64,000 nt of DNA from Thunnus maccoyii (lineage: Eukaryota > Chordata > Actinopteri > Scombriformes > Scombridae), in the NCBI RefSeq assembly GCF_910596095.1, contig NC_056546.1:21852425-21916424 (forward strand). Reading direction: 5' to 3'. Under the pieces are notes generated by a model that worked only from the letters and a program-made list of their open reading frames with translations, was not told where the DNA came from and searched no databases. Every line of letters begins with the position of its first letter. Position 1 is the stretch's first letter. A program made the translations under genes and the position numbers. Below, in pieces: positions 30,201 through 43,500 of the stretch.

Positions 30201-33200
30201 TGGAGGAACCGGTTGACTCTGTAAGATTAGCTTTCTTGACTTACTGCCTGTGTGAATTTTTGTATTTCTGTAATATGTAAAATCCCAATTCACAACACAC
30301 TGTATGTCTTCTTGATGTATATTTGTTATTTTCCTGACAGACAGAAACTGTAGCAGAAGTGTCTGCAGCACCAGTTCATCAGGCAAGTGTCACTACCATC
30401 AACTATATATGTTGGCTCAATGAATATGGCCAGAGGAAAAGGGTGCTGATAAAGGCTGTGGAGTCAACAAGACCAGGGCCTCATGATGCCACGCAGTAAG
30501 TCTTAACAGTGTATCCAAATGTATGTGTAGCTGTTTAGTCACCATTGGAAAATACTTTAAATAAAAGTTTTTATGGTTTTAGATGTTGTAGGTTCATGGT
30601 TGACGATAAGGAGTACCCAGCTGCCTATGGGAAGACAAAGAGGGAAGCTAAGGAGGAAGCAGCCAAGCTTGTATATCATGAGATATGTGGTAGTAAAACT
30701 ACAGATGTGAGTAGTAATACACACTAGTTTGTCTCTATTAAAGGCCAACAAATTAGTAAAAATTCATGGAAAGAATTGAAATTCTTCTCCTTGATTGTAA
30801 TAATATTGTCACAAATGTGCAAGTAGCTTTTCCAAATGTCCCACAGGCCACACTCCAATCATTTCATTGTTATAAAATCATACTTTTTTGTTTTCAAGAC
30901 TGGAGATGAGAAATCAAGCAGCACAACATGTAATCAAAAGGAGGATCTGAATCAAAATGTGTCTGAGATCTGGTGAGCACAAGTTCATTGACAACGTGTT
31001 GTTTCATTTTTGTTTCATTCTTCACCACCGTGAAACATTGCACAAAGTAACATTTTGTTTTTGCTCTGTTTGGTTATTAAAAGGTTTTAATTAGTATCTG
31101 TTTTGTCTTTGTATTACAGTGATAAGATAAAGAACTTGAGCGTGAAGACAGAGGACAAAAGCTTTATAGAGACAAATTTCATCGGAATGGTCAACCACTA
31201 TTGTCAGAAAACAGCTCGCTCCCATACATTCATTGAAGAGAAGAGATGCGGCCCCCCTCATAACCCTCAGTGAGTATGACCAAACCTCTGGGACCTGAAT
31301 AGACACTGCATGATAGATATGAGAGGGAAATCTGAAAATATTTTCTCCCTGCCTACACAGATTTTTCTACAAGTTGGTGATCAACGACAAGGACTACCCT
31401 GTGGGTGAGGGTAAGACTATCAAGGACGCCAAACAAAAAGCATCTCAGCTGGCCTGGTCTGCTCTTCAAGAACAGTCAGACTGGGATAGCAAGGTATTCA
31501 ATATTTTCTGTTGTTTTAATATAATAAAATATAGTTTTAATTAGGGCTGGGCGCTATGACCAAAGTCTCATATCCCAAAATAGGTAATTTCATATCATGA
31601 TAACGATACCTATCCCGATACAGCACATTTTAATTCAATGAATAAATAGTTGGTCTGTGCACCTGGCACCCCTGCAGAGATCCTGCCCTCTACTTGTATT
31701 TTATTATTATTTTGCTGTGTTCAGGACGTTTTTGGGCATCAACCTTTGGGCAGTGGGTGTGTAGCCCTCAGCCAATAACAGCATGCAGGGTGTGAGGTCG
31801 GGGCTCGTCGGGACTCCGCTCTGCTCTCTGTCTGTGTGTCATGGATGTATAAAGAGCTGCAGGTCTGTGTGTCCGCTTGACCGAGGGGGGCTGAGCTACA
31901 CACACGCAGAGCAGAGAGGCAACAGCGGACAGGATGAAGCTCTTCATTCACACCAAATCCAGCAATGCGACACCTTCCCCTCTCTCTCTCTCTCTCTCAC
32001 TGTAGTTAAGCTGGGGAGGAGGGGCCAACTTGAAATGCTGTGTGTTTACAAACACTAACTGACAAATCCTGCATAGCATACCTTTTTAAAAAGAGATTTA
32101 TACATTTCTGGCTACAGTCACACTGTGGTAACAGCAGGTTACCAAGTGAGGTTCTTTTGAACATCTTTTGTTTCAGAAAACATGAAAATGGTTCCCTTTA
32201 AGTAAAAAAAAAAAAAAAATCACATTGATGTTGCACCCCATGCCAGGGAAAATCAATTAATACAAAACATGCTACTATGTAACAGCAAACATTTCCTTTG
32301 TGCTTTCAGGTATCTTTCTTCTTAGCTGATGATGGTGCGCTAGCGAAGCTGCCCACAACACCAAGCACTCAGTAAGGCACTGACCTAGTAGCATAACAGA
32401 TGGTTAAGTTTGATGTTGAGAATATTCTACTAATGTGTCTCATTGTATTCTCTAAGAAAGTCCCGTGATGCAAAATCAGAAAGCTTGCCAGCGACTACAA
32501 GTAACCCAGTTGTTTTCGCCAATTCATCAAACTCTCCCAAGATTCAGGTCTGTTATTTTGTATGTAATCCTTTTATACCGTCATGGTTCCTCTGTTTGTG
32601 ATGCTCTGTCTATTGCAGCTAGTTATATCAAGTTCCTTTAATTTACCTTTTAAGGTAAAACCAGAATTACTCAACTGGTCGTGATTACTGAAATATGACT
32701 TACAGAATGTGAAAGTGACTTAATATATTACCAGAATGTTTTTTAGTAATCCCTGTGAGTTGCACATGTTTTTGGAGAGAGTAAACAAGTCAGCAATAGT
32801 ATTACAAGAGCAAGAGTTTGTCAGTAATTCCTGAGAAATTGCTGAGAAGTCAAGGGGGACTGTATGTATGTATGTTTAAATATGTTTTCCTACTTTCCAT
32901 TACAAAGGATCAAAGTCCTGATGTGAAGCCCAAAAGAAAGTAAGCCATCTTTTGAGACCCACTGTAAAGCTACAGTACATAATTTTTCACATGTTATTGC
33001 TGATTATAATTTTTCTTGTCTTGTTAGAATTGCAGCAATTTTCCAAAATGCCCACAGAAACAGCAAAGAGGTAAAGTAAGCCTGTGGATGATCATGTAAC
33101 TTAACATGATTTTTCATTTGCTTTTGTTAAACTTTTTAATCTTGATATCATGACTTTGTTTTATTCATTAAGGATATAATGGCCAATTCCGATGACAAGA

Positions 33201-35373
33201 ATATAGGAAATAGTCCGAGTGCGAAAACATCAACCCCGTCAGTAATTTCAAGGTATGGAAAATTATAACATTTAATAACATTAGTTGCATGTTTTAAGTA
33301 CTTCTGCAGGCTTTAGTTTGTGTGTTGTCTATTTATACACAACCACAGATGCATTTTCATATTTTCAACTATTTGATTCAACAATACTTTCAACAGGTTT
33401 ACAGCAGAATTTGAGTCCATAGATTGTCTGGGCAAAGGAGCCTTTGGTCGTGTTTTCAAGGCAAAACAGAAACTACTAGGGAAGTATTTTGCAATAAAGA
33501 TTGTCCGCTGCAAAGAGTAAGTCAAGTATTAAATTATGTTTTATTTTTTTAAATGAGGACTGTATAATGTTTTTATTTATTCATTTTCTTAAACTTCTTT
33601 TGATCAGAAAAGCTTTACGAGAGGTGGGGGCATTATCAGACCTCCACCATAGTAACATTGTTCGATACTACACATGTTGGATGGAAGACACAGGATACCA
33701 GTGGGACACTGCAGCTGAGAATTGCAGCACTTCCCAGTAAGTCTCATCCACTTAATAAAATCCTAACTTAACTATATTTATTTACTAAAAATGAAGGTAT
33801 GTCATTTCACTATTTTATTTTTTCTTACTTCCCTAGGTCTACTGGTAATTCACCTGCAAAGTTCCTCTATATTCAGATGGAGTTATGTGACACCAAAACA
33901 CTCAGAGTGTGGATAGATGAGAAGAATACACAGAATGTGAGGAAATCTCTGCGAGACTCCAAGAGAAGAGAAGACAGTCTAACTATTGCACTGCAGATAG
34001 TCAGTGGAGTTGAGTACATTCACTCCAAGATGCTCATCCACAGAGACCTGAAGGTGAGACGATGAAGTAGACAAGATTGTCATTTATTACTACACATCTG
34101 TCATGGAGTTACATGTTTGTGTTTCTTTCCTCTGGTTAGCCTGCCAATATCATGTTTGGGCGCGATGGAGAAGTGAAGATTGGGGACTTTGGTCTGGTCA
34201 CTGCCGAGAATGATGACGATGCTGAAAACCTGCTGGAGAGAACAGTGTACAAAGGAACCCCATCGTACATGGCTCCTGAGCAGGTTAGACCCTCCATTGT
34301 TTACATTTACTTCAGATGCTTCTGTATTATTGAATATTGGTTATCAAAGAAAGCCATTAAAAAGGTACCTGGAGATTTCAACCACTAATGATGCTGTAGG
34401 GCTGAAGTGCCCTTTGTTAATATAATTTTTTTTTTTATAACAGAAGACCAGGAACACTTACGACCGGAAAGTGGACATATTTGCTCTGGGTTTGATATAT
34501 TTTGAACTCCTCTGGAACCTCCCTGCTGACCAACAAAGAAAAGCAGTGAGTTCAGACACACATCATATTACATCAATAATTGTTTACTAATAAATTGCTT
34601 CAAGTTTGTTTCAAAAATAGGTAAAGTTCCAGCCAGTTTATCAGATATTACTTGCATATTTCAACAGAGCATTTTGACTTTTCATAGCAGGAAAAGCACA
34701 AGTGTTTGTAATAACATTAACGTCTAATGTCTTCCATGCTAAAGGCCAATCGGACAGCTTGTTAATAGTATCATGCTAATTACATGTTCTTCCACCCTTT
34801 TATCACTGCTTGAATTCCAGATCTGGGATGGTGCCAGAAACCAGAACTTTCCTCAAGGGTTTTCACACAATTTTCCCCATGAGGTACATCAGCATCTTCT
34901 CAATGCACTTGACACATGAAACAGTATTTTACGTAGGGTGGCAGTCACTTGTGATGGTCACCAACAGGGCAGTAGTGAGGCTGAGGTACAGGAGTTTGCA
35001 CTGTTAGAACAGTTCATCTGTGAAGCCACAAAGGCTGAGGAGCCAAAACAGGACCGTTGATGTTTGCATGTGAATGATAAAAGAAATATCAATTTCAAAC
35101 AATCACAACAGATGGCAGGGGAAAATATTTAGTCTGTTAGGTAATGTAATGTAGACAAGGGCTTCAGAAACACTGACATGACTTATTTATATTACAGAGA
35201 TCTCAATGGCTGTTCTTTTTGTTGTTATGTTGCAGAGACAAATTATAAAGTCAGCGCTGTGTGTGAAGCCAGAAGATCGACCTGAAGCAACTAAATTAAA
35301 GACTGATTTGGAGGAGTACACTCATACATTTATGATGCTAAAAAACACGAGTCGCGACAGTAGGACTGTTTGA
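27206..35373 (+). CDS. EIF2AK2: PKR copy A: dsRNA-activated eIF2-alpha kinase with three dsRBDs
   Basis: PKR binds viral dsRNA, dimerises, autophosphorylates and phosphorylates eIF2-alpha Ser51, shutting down translation. Nineteen exons: 27206-27312, 30094-30220, 30341-30495, 30583-30706, 30899-30972, 31120-31269, 31361-31493, 32310-32371, 32457-32547, 32908-32939, 33028-33070, 33173-33252, 33397-33516, 33608-33736, 33837-34053, 34140-34283, 34444-34545, 34821-34883, 35236-35373. They give 696 residues. dsRBD1 is about 4-72, dsRBD2 about 95-165, dsRBD3 about 212-285, followed by a Ser-rich linker and the kinase (393-690). Key residues: GKGAFGRV loop, K427, alpha-C E438, HRDLK (D546), DFG (D564), activation threonines T583/T588 in RTVYKGT, APE, PEDRP. 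Exon 4 could alternatively start at 30592 (in frame, minus 3 residues). ATG 27203 is directly upstream; 27206 aligns with copy B. There is no Z-alpha domain, so this is not PKZ. Confidence 0.93.
27996..28019. repeat. Poly-G tract (24 G) in PKR-A intron 1
   Basis: An uninterrupted run of 24 G in a GC-rich patch of intron 1. Its length is likely to vary between individuals and to be error-prone in sequencing. It could fold as a G-quadruplex on the transcript strand. Confidence 0.9.
28139..28334. mobile_element. hAT-type MITE with perfect TIR ends and 8-bp TSD
   Basis: It starts CAGTGGTTCTCAA and ends TTTGAGAACCACTG, matching inverted repeats. It is flanked on both sides by the identical octamer ttgtagcc (28131-28138 and 28335-28342). 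An 8-bp target duplication is diagnostic of hAT transposition. About 196 bp, non-coding, inside PKR-A intron 1. Confidence 0.92.
29640..29995 (+). repeat. Dispersed repeat, first of a pair (PKR-A intron 1)
   Basis: It shares long similar stretches, in the same orientation, with 50285-50530. Shared text includes 'agaacccccaccag', 'tctgtgcagcgctg' and 'taagttgtcaatctggcagt'. It contains a short G run. Family unknown; no ORF. Confidence 0.6.
31535..32050. repeat. Dispersed repeat with 'gggctgggcg' start in PKR-A intron 7
   Basis: It begins TTAGGGCTGGGCGCTATGAC and runs into repeats of tatc/gata character, a wording very common in fish introns. It ends near a (CT)n tract at about 31980-31999. 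It sits between exons 31361-31493 and 32310-32371, and lies away from their splice sites. Confidence 0.5.
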
Positions 35374-37300
35374 TTATTACAAGAAAATATTCAAACAAAA
35401 GGAAAAAAAATGTCAGTCGTCACATGCATGACTGTTTATTCAGCACCATATTCCACTTTACATGTACTTGGATGTTATTGAATGCTAAGGAGAGTGTCTT
35501 TTTTAATAACTGTTTTTTATGAACTGATGTGACATAATTTATTATGATCATGATGAACAAGAAACCTCACTCATTTTATATAACTGAAAGCAACATTAAA
35601 TTAAAATTGTGTCATTATTCACTTTTAACAAACAATTATGTCATGGGAAATTACTTTGTCAACTGGTATTGAAATTATGATGGAAATTGTTTAATGAATT
35701 CAAAGTGATGTGCCATTACAGCCTTAGCTTCATAATGAAGAGGCTTATTTGGAAAATAAAACAATTGTCAACTAGGGTGTAATGATCATTCAACTGCTGT
35801 GCAGTTCATTGATGTACTGTGGTTGTATTCTGTACAATTTGTTCATTGTAGTGGGTGCTGCTGGATACTTTGGAGTGCTCTACTGGTGATCTGCTTCATT
35901 TTTACGTTCAAATTAGTCTGTATTGGAATGTTATCAACTCTGAGTCAGGGGATGTGCCATAATTCCAGAAAATTACTTTTATGTACTTAATATTTGTACT
36001 TAATGGTTTTGTTATTAATTCCTAAAGTGCAAGACAACTGTGTTCATATACAATATGAAGATTTGTATTTGTGAGGAATCGCACTTGAGTATTTTCTTTC
36101 AAGGTCAAGGTGGATGAAGAAGTATTTTATGTCATATGCAAAATGTAATGTTTACTTGTAGGTTTGGCATCAACCTTAGTAGCCACTAAGGAGGTCAGAA
36201 ACAGACATATTAATATTCAAGTAGATTGAAAGGACCGCCCTACAAATTCAGTTTTACATGAATGTCAGGAGCTAAGAAGAGGGCAAAATCAAATCTTATG
36301 TGGGTTGGCAACAGTTATGTAAACATCAATGGAAACTATCACAGATGCAAGGAGCTCCTGCCATCTTCCCAGTGATAGCAATAGGTATATTGTGATTTAT
36401 AATATTAGAGTAGCTGCATTTGCAGTTTATGGCAGAAGTGTTCTGTCTAACTACATCAAATTTTCTGTGTGCTCTGTGGAGATGCTGGCAGTGTTGTTGG
36501 CACTGTAGTGGGCTTAAGAGAATAAAAAACAGAAAATTCTCAGGAATTACTTTATTGATTACAGTAGTTAAGATATTGTATTCAATCAGTGTTGAGGGTT
36601 CTGAGTAATACAGCATGGTACAGTGCATCCCAGTGGGTTTTCGCCGCGTGACGCGCGCGGTTCTCAGCAGAAATAGACAGGGAACACGATAGAAAGATAG
36701 GGCTGCCAATAGCAGAAGCACCGCAGCAGACACGCTTCCAGTGGTGTACGCTGCAGTTTAGCGACGCACACGTACTGCTGAGGTTCACACATCCGGTGTA
36801 TCCCAGGCGTTATGCCTAAATCCCAGCCAACCCAACCAATGAAGGCAACGAGTACCAGCCAATCAGAGGCAGAGTAGGGCGGGTCATGACTGCCATCCTG
36901 GAAAAAAAAAATGGCTCGGCGTATCTACACAGGAGGCGTTCAGGCACAGTCTTGAGCGTAGGTCACCCGCGTTTTGGAAGCGCTCAGAGCCCCAATACAG
37001 AAATGTGACTGTAGGCTTTCCTTGTAAACTTGACAACACTGTGAAAAAACATAGGAAAACCCTGAAGTCTAATGATAAAATTGTGAAAATGCGCATTCGC
37101 ATGTAGGATGAAACTGGCACTAATAACAGACACACACAAATGCCCCCCCGACGTTCTCTGAATGCCGCCTGGGAAGCGTTTGGAGAGAGTGTAGCCAACA
37201 AGGAGAGAAACATGTCGCGAGGGTCCCTGTCTGGAACCGAACCAGGTAATTTTGCGGTTGTCTGACATGCGCAGTAACGACCCGGCTACCAATGCGTTTG
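35374..37300 (+). other. PKR-A 3' UTR and A-B intergenic spacer
   Basis: AATAAA at 35755-35760, about 385 bp after the PKR-A stop codon, is a good poly(A) signal. The remainder is AT-rich, with a GC-rich patch at about 36600-36850. Minus-strand ORFs here do not resemble known proteins. Confidence 0.6.
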
Positions 37301-37306
37301 AGTTGT

Positions 37307-37316
37307 TTTCAGTTTC
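37307..37316 (+). promoter_or_regulatory. ISRE-like core upstream of PKR copy B
   Basis: TTTCAGTTTC matches the ISRE/IRF core TTTCNNTTTC. It lies about 190 bp upstream of the PKR-B ATG, a similar place to the full ISRE before copy A. The outer consensus positions are weaker than in A. Confidence 0.5.
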
Positions 37317-37332
37317 GATAGTGTGGACGTGA

Positions 37333-37466
37333 ATGACTTACGGGGAAATCGAGACTTATTGGTATTACTCAGCGGAATGGGAAGAGAGCACAGCAGAGTG
37401 AAGCTGGAAGAGGAAAAGAGAGAACCACTGCGAACTTTGTGCCATTTTTATCACAGTTGTATGTAA
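37333..37466 (+). other. Upstream ORFs in the PKR-B leader
   Basis: Two overlapping uORFs in different frames: ATG 37333 to TGA 37398 (21 codons) and ATG 37377 to TAA 37466 (29 codons). The second ends in an internal ATGTAA, so even a late transcription start leaves a minimal start-stop element at 37461, 36 nt before the main ATG. Transcript extent is unknown. Confidence 0.45.
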
Positions 37467-37501
37467 TTTGAGCTCAAATTCCGACTGATTGGACATATTT
37501 G

Positions 37502-40500
37502 ATGGCGTCTGGAAACTACGTAGCTATTTTACACAACTATGCACAGAAATCAAGCTCAGTGCTGCGATTTGAGGACCTCGGTTCTGTTGGCCCTCCCCAT
37601 GACAGCGTGTGAGTTATGTTATTTTCTAATTACCTTTGGATTTACATTTCCAATGTATTGTGTCGTATTCGTACTCGACTAAAATTGAATAACATTAAAA
37701 AAACAGCAAGTCATTATGGCATAACTTAATGTCAGAAAACGCCTAGAATACCACGAAACTACTTGTAGGTTAGAGACAACCAACTTACTGTTATGACAGT
37801 CTAAGTGTAACCACAAACATTGTTGATTACTGGAGGATATCTATCCACCTCTTTAATTTATACAATGTTCAACTCATCAGGTGTTCATCAGTGTTACATT
37901 ATTGGTTAAGGTATCTCAAAATGTGTTATTTCCGTATCAGCATGATTAGTCTATCATTATTAACACCACAAGCATATCCAAAATGTTTGGAAATATAAAA
38001 GCAATTTGTTAATTCAGTGGATTTTGTAAACCAGTAAAATCCCTCTGTCACAGAATTAACATGTCAAATATTCAAAATAAGGAAGTGTTCAAGTTAAACA
38101 CAGATGCTAACACGTAAAAAAAATCTCAAATATGTAAACAATAAAAGGAATCGTAGTACTGGTAAACTGAAATTATCATTGCAGGAAAATGCAGAATTAC
38201 ATATCCTTCAAATTCATTGGATGATGCAAAGAAAAAGCTGAGCCTGGTGACAGACAGGTTGAACTGGGGAAATAATTCTTACCTTTTCAGATTAAGAAAA
38301 AAAGACAAAGTAGGAAAAGTAAAATTAAACAGAGAGAAAGAAGCTTGTTAACTAAATCTGAGGGTATATCAAAACAAGTGTATCCATGTCACATGTTGCT
38401 CCTTAAACAATTTAAAAGGCCAACTCAATAATTTGTTATTTTATGTGGTGAAACAGACCTCATTACCCTAAGAAATCCCAGCTGGTCAAAGAATATAACA
38501 AAAGGAAGTCTGAGTTTTAGTCTATGGTTGGGGTGTTTAAACTAAATAGGATAAAATCCTTTATTTCACAGTCTGAGTCTAAATGATGTTATATCCAAAG
38601 AAACATATTTAAGAAAATTGGAGAGCTGGATCTTTTGTTAAGATTCTATTTTACAATTCAAAACTGCCCATTAAGTTTTCAGAATTTCCTAAACAAGTAC
38701 TACACTGCTAGAAGTTATTTTACGTGTAACTTTACTCCACATGACTTGTGGAACAACAGAACTATTACAACCAAACAAACTTTGATTTAAAAAAAAAAAA
38801 AAAACAACAACCTCAAAACTGTACTTAAGTAAAGGGTTTGAATAAATGTACTCTGTAACATTTTCTATGATTTATAATCACTATTCAAAAAGTTCATGTA
38901 TTACATCCTAGAGGCTGAATATGGTAGTGTGCAGATTCATGTCATTATATGCACTCCACTACCAACATCATCTCAAATCAATTCATATACATATACACAC
39001 ATACATATATATAAGAAAGTTTTGACTATTCCTCTACAGATTTACCCAGAGGGTAGTCCTTAATGACACAGTCTATCCTGAGGGTGTGGGGAAGACCAAG
39101 AAGGAAGCCAAACAAAATGCAGCTGAAAATGCGCTGAAATCCTTGAACAAACAACAGGATCCAGTTGACTCAGTAAGATTATGGTTTCTTTTTGCTTAAC
39201 TCGAGCATGCTGGTTTGTAGATATATAAAAGTAAAAGACCAATTTTTGGCACATGTGTCCTTGATGTATATTTACTTTTTTCTATTTTCCAGACTGCAGA
39301 TGCAAATTACAACTGTGCATCAGGTCAACAAAAGGAGGATCTAAATCAACATGTTTTGGACATGTGGTGAGTAAATCACACTGGGAATGCATTGTTTAAT
39401 TTTGATGTTTTCTTCAGTTTGTAATGTTATTTGTTTATTACAGTAATAAGACAAGAGGCCTGAGTGTGAACTCTGAAGATAAAAGCTTTCAAGAGACAAA
39501 TTTCATAGGAATTATCAACAACTACTGTCAGAAAACAAACCGCTCCCATACATTCACTGCGAAGGGGAGATCTGGCCCACCTCATAAGCCTCGGTGAGTA
39601 TGGCCAAACCTCTGTGACCTGAGTAGACAGCACAAATACTCTATGCTGTCAATTGATATTCAGTTGTAAACAATATTAAAATCTTAACACAATGATCTTA
39701 ACAATTTCCTCCTTTTCAAAACATCACTCAGATTTTTCTACAACTTGATGATTGACAAAAAGGAATACCCTGTGGGTGAGGGTAAGACTGCCAAGGAAGC
39801 CAAACAAAAGGCAGCTCAGTTGGCCTGGACTGCTCTTCAAGAACAGTCCGACTATGACAGCAAGGTATTTAATTTTTTCTACTCCCGTTATGTTATCAAA
39901 TATAGTTCAGTAGAATAGTTTAACTGCAGATTTTTCCTGATGCCTCTGCCTCAAAATTTACTGCTCACGGGGACCATATTCACCACTGCTTACCTGCTTT
40001 AGCCCTTATCATAAAACATTCAAATAAGGTGTTTTCTTCTCCTCTTTTCTTTTGTCTTTTTGTTCCAGGCAATCCTATTTTGTTTGTTTGTGTTGTGTTT
40101 GTTGTTTTTTGGGGGACTGGAGCCACCATGTTGAGAAAAGACATTATATTAAACATTTTTGTTCTGTGCATTTTAGGTGTCTGTCAAGTCAACGGTGTCC
40201 GAGGATGAGTTTTCAACACCATCATCTACAATGTAAGGCAATTTTTGTCATTAGTAGGAGAGCAGATCATAGAGTTAAATACTAAGAAAGCGATACTCAT
40301 GTCTCTCATTGTATTCCCCCAGGGAATCCCAGGAACCATCATCACAAAGCATGCCAATGAGTACAAGTGACTCAATAATATTCTTCAATTCATCAAGCCC
40401 TTCCAATGCTCAGGTCTGTTCTCTCATAATCATAAAAAATCTGTAATAGTTAAAGCAAAGATCTGTACTCATAAGGGATAATATTTAAACAGTGCAACTC

Positions 40501-43500
40501 ACTAGCAGTAGAATTGTTAGAGCAAGAAAGTTTTGTTTAGGTCTGTGTTGCCAAATTTCTATGCATTTCCGAAACCATCAATCTAACAGCCACACAGGCT
40601 TTCTACAGCAATTGGTCAGGTGTAAATAATCGGGTTCTTGCATGGGCCCTGGTCGGTCCACTTTAGCTGCACCATGCCAAGCCAGACCATGACATAGTTT
40701 GGAGCTCAGTGTCACTCCTACATTTTGATACAGTATCTGCCTTATTTTACCATTTACTGGTCGCTTTCAGTTGTATCACAGCTGTGTTAAGTTACTGCTG
40801 TGACAAACCAAACATGTCCTGCTGCTGCTTTGCATTAAAAGCTTTCCACTGGGGAACTGGCAGGATGATTTTTTGGACAAAAATTATAGGAGAGCCAATG
40901 TGTTTCTTTCATTATTGGTGCTGTTCTTCAATAAAAACTATACAACAACATATGGACATACTGTATTCAGCACTATTTGGCCAGCGAATGAGTTTTGAAT
41001 ATTGCAGGGAGGAAACAGCCAACAAGGCTTCATAATTTTCTTTAGAACATGCCACATTTTAACAACTAAATTATTACTTTTTTGCATTTTAGATGTCCTC
41101 CAGGTCAACTGCTTCTGAAAGTGATGCATCAAGCAAGTGGTCAACACCAACTTCATTGTAAGGCACTTAATGATACTAGTGTCAAAGCAGATTGTAGAGC
41201 TCAATTCTGAAAAAGGTGGACTCATGCCTCTATATTCTCCTCTCTTGCATCACCACAAAGCATGTCAACGGGTACAAGTGACTCCATATCATCTAGTGAT
41301 TCATCAAACCCTTCCAAGGATCAGGTCTGTTACATTTCTCACAATCTTAAAAAACTGTGATAGTTAAGAGAAAAATTCACCTTTTATATTCTGCTTGTTC
41401 TGCACGTGGGTAGTGGCATATTTGTTGTATACCAGTGACAACTTTACCCCACCTATGGAGGTAGTCAATATCAACAATATATACTACATGACTGTTTTGA
41501 CGAGGCGTACTACTCATATGTCTTAGAACGTAAAGAGTACACAATTTAATAATCAGAGCAGGGTTCAGCACTTAAATCTGTAATCTGTTTTATTTGCTAA
41601 GGTCAAAGACAAGAACAGTGGAGGAAGTCTGAATGAGACATCAATCCAGCCAAGGTATGGCTGCTATGGTCTTATATCTGTGCCCCAATAAATTATGTGT
41701 AATCAAGAACATTTTTTGTTGTTTCTTTTGTTTTTTACCTTTCGCCTAAACAATAACTTTAATCTCAACAGGTTTAAACCAGATTTTGATATCATAAAAT
41801 GTCTTGGCCATGGGGCCTTTGGTTGTGTGTTCAAAGCAAGACATAAACTGCCGAAAAAGGATTATGCTGTAAAAGTTGTCCAATGGGAAGCGTAAGTATG
41901 CAGTGACAAAGTTCCAGTCTAAATTGTATCATGAACAGTGTTTATGCAAGTACTTTGTTTATTGATGGATGTTGTTGTTATTCTTTGGATCAGAAAATGT
42001 CTTCGAGAGGTGGCGGCATTATCAGACCTCCACCACCCAAATATTGTTCGATACCACACAGTTTGGGTGGAGAAGTCTGGATACAAATGGGATGACGACA
42101 CTGATCATTACAGACCTGTTGAGTAAGTTGCATGAACTTACCTTACATCTTAACTTTTTATTCAAGTTAAAGGTTAGTAATTAAAACGCTTTCTCTCTTC
42201 TTTCTTTTCTAGAAAAGTTAATTCATTGTTCCTCTATATTCAAATGGAGATATGTGATGACAAAACACTAAAGCACTGGATTGATGAGAAGAACACTCAG
42301 TCCCTGCAAGACTCCAAGAGAAGAGAAGAAAGTCTAAGCATTACTCAGCAAATAGTCAGTGGTGTTGGATACATTCACTCCAAGATGCTCATCCACAGGG
42401 ACCTCAAGGTGAGACGAAACAGGAGCTATCTGGATGTAACTTTAGGTCTAAAGCACTAGATACTAGACTTTTGTCCCACACCACCATTTACTAATGAACA
42501 CATGTTGAGGTTATTTTAAGTATCAGGATAGATCCATCCCCACCAAGAACCCAAGAGGAGGTGGCAATGTGCTGCCGCTTTCGTAGTTCAATTCAACTTA
42601 GACTTTTGCTGTTGTGACCAAAGTTCTCTGTTAGTTAATTGTCTGCCATTGCAGCACAGTACTAATGTGGAGACCGCAGACAGTCAGGCAGATGGTTTTA
42701 AACCCACAAGAATTTGCTGAAGTCATATTTTCAAACTGTCAACCTGTATATCTTTGTGACATAAATCCAAAGTCTGAAATGGCCATGACACTTTCTAGAC
42801 TTATCATCCTCAAGTCTGGTCATTTTTAAGGCCACTATTTAATAATAGTCAGGATATTATTCCGGGTAGGATGGAGAGAGCTTCCAACAGAATTTAGACC
42901 ATCAGGACTTGAAACTCTAGGACATACTATTACCTGTAAGTGGATGAGATTTACATTAGATTTAGAGTAGAGTCATAATAAAATGAACAAATTACACACT
43001 GACATACCATTTTACGCATTGCTCTTTGGGTCTGCAGTAAAAAAGAGATGCAGGAATATCTAAAAACAGAAAATTTCATAAGACATTAAAAAGTGGCACT
43101 GAAAGAGGATAATGTGACATTAATTAAGTATTTTTACCTGTAAATGATCAACTAGATAAACATAAGCCAGTTGACTGATCATTTATCTAATCAAATTGAA
43201 CAAAACAGCCCTTCCCCCAAAAAGCCACATGTAGTTTAGATTTGATGCTGGTTTCAACCTCAAGCACATTTTCAAAATCCATTTGAAGCTCAAAGTTTAC
43301 TATTTCATCTATCACTGCCCATCACACAAGGAGCTAGATGTTAATTTGTTTTCATTTCTGTTTTTCCTTTTCAATGGTTAGCCTGCAAACATCATGTTTG
43401 GACCCGATGGAGAAGTGAAGATTGGGGACTTTGGTCTGGTCACCAAAGATAATGATGACGATGCTATGATAGAGAGAACAGCGTACAGAGGAACTCCACC

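Noticed and set aside
36326-37292. Overlapping minus-strand ORFs of 100-135 residues between PKR-A and PKR-B
   Set aside because: No similarity to known proteins, mutually overlapping in different frames, and lying over the probable PKR-B promoter.
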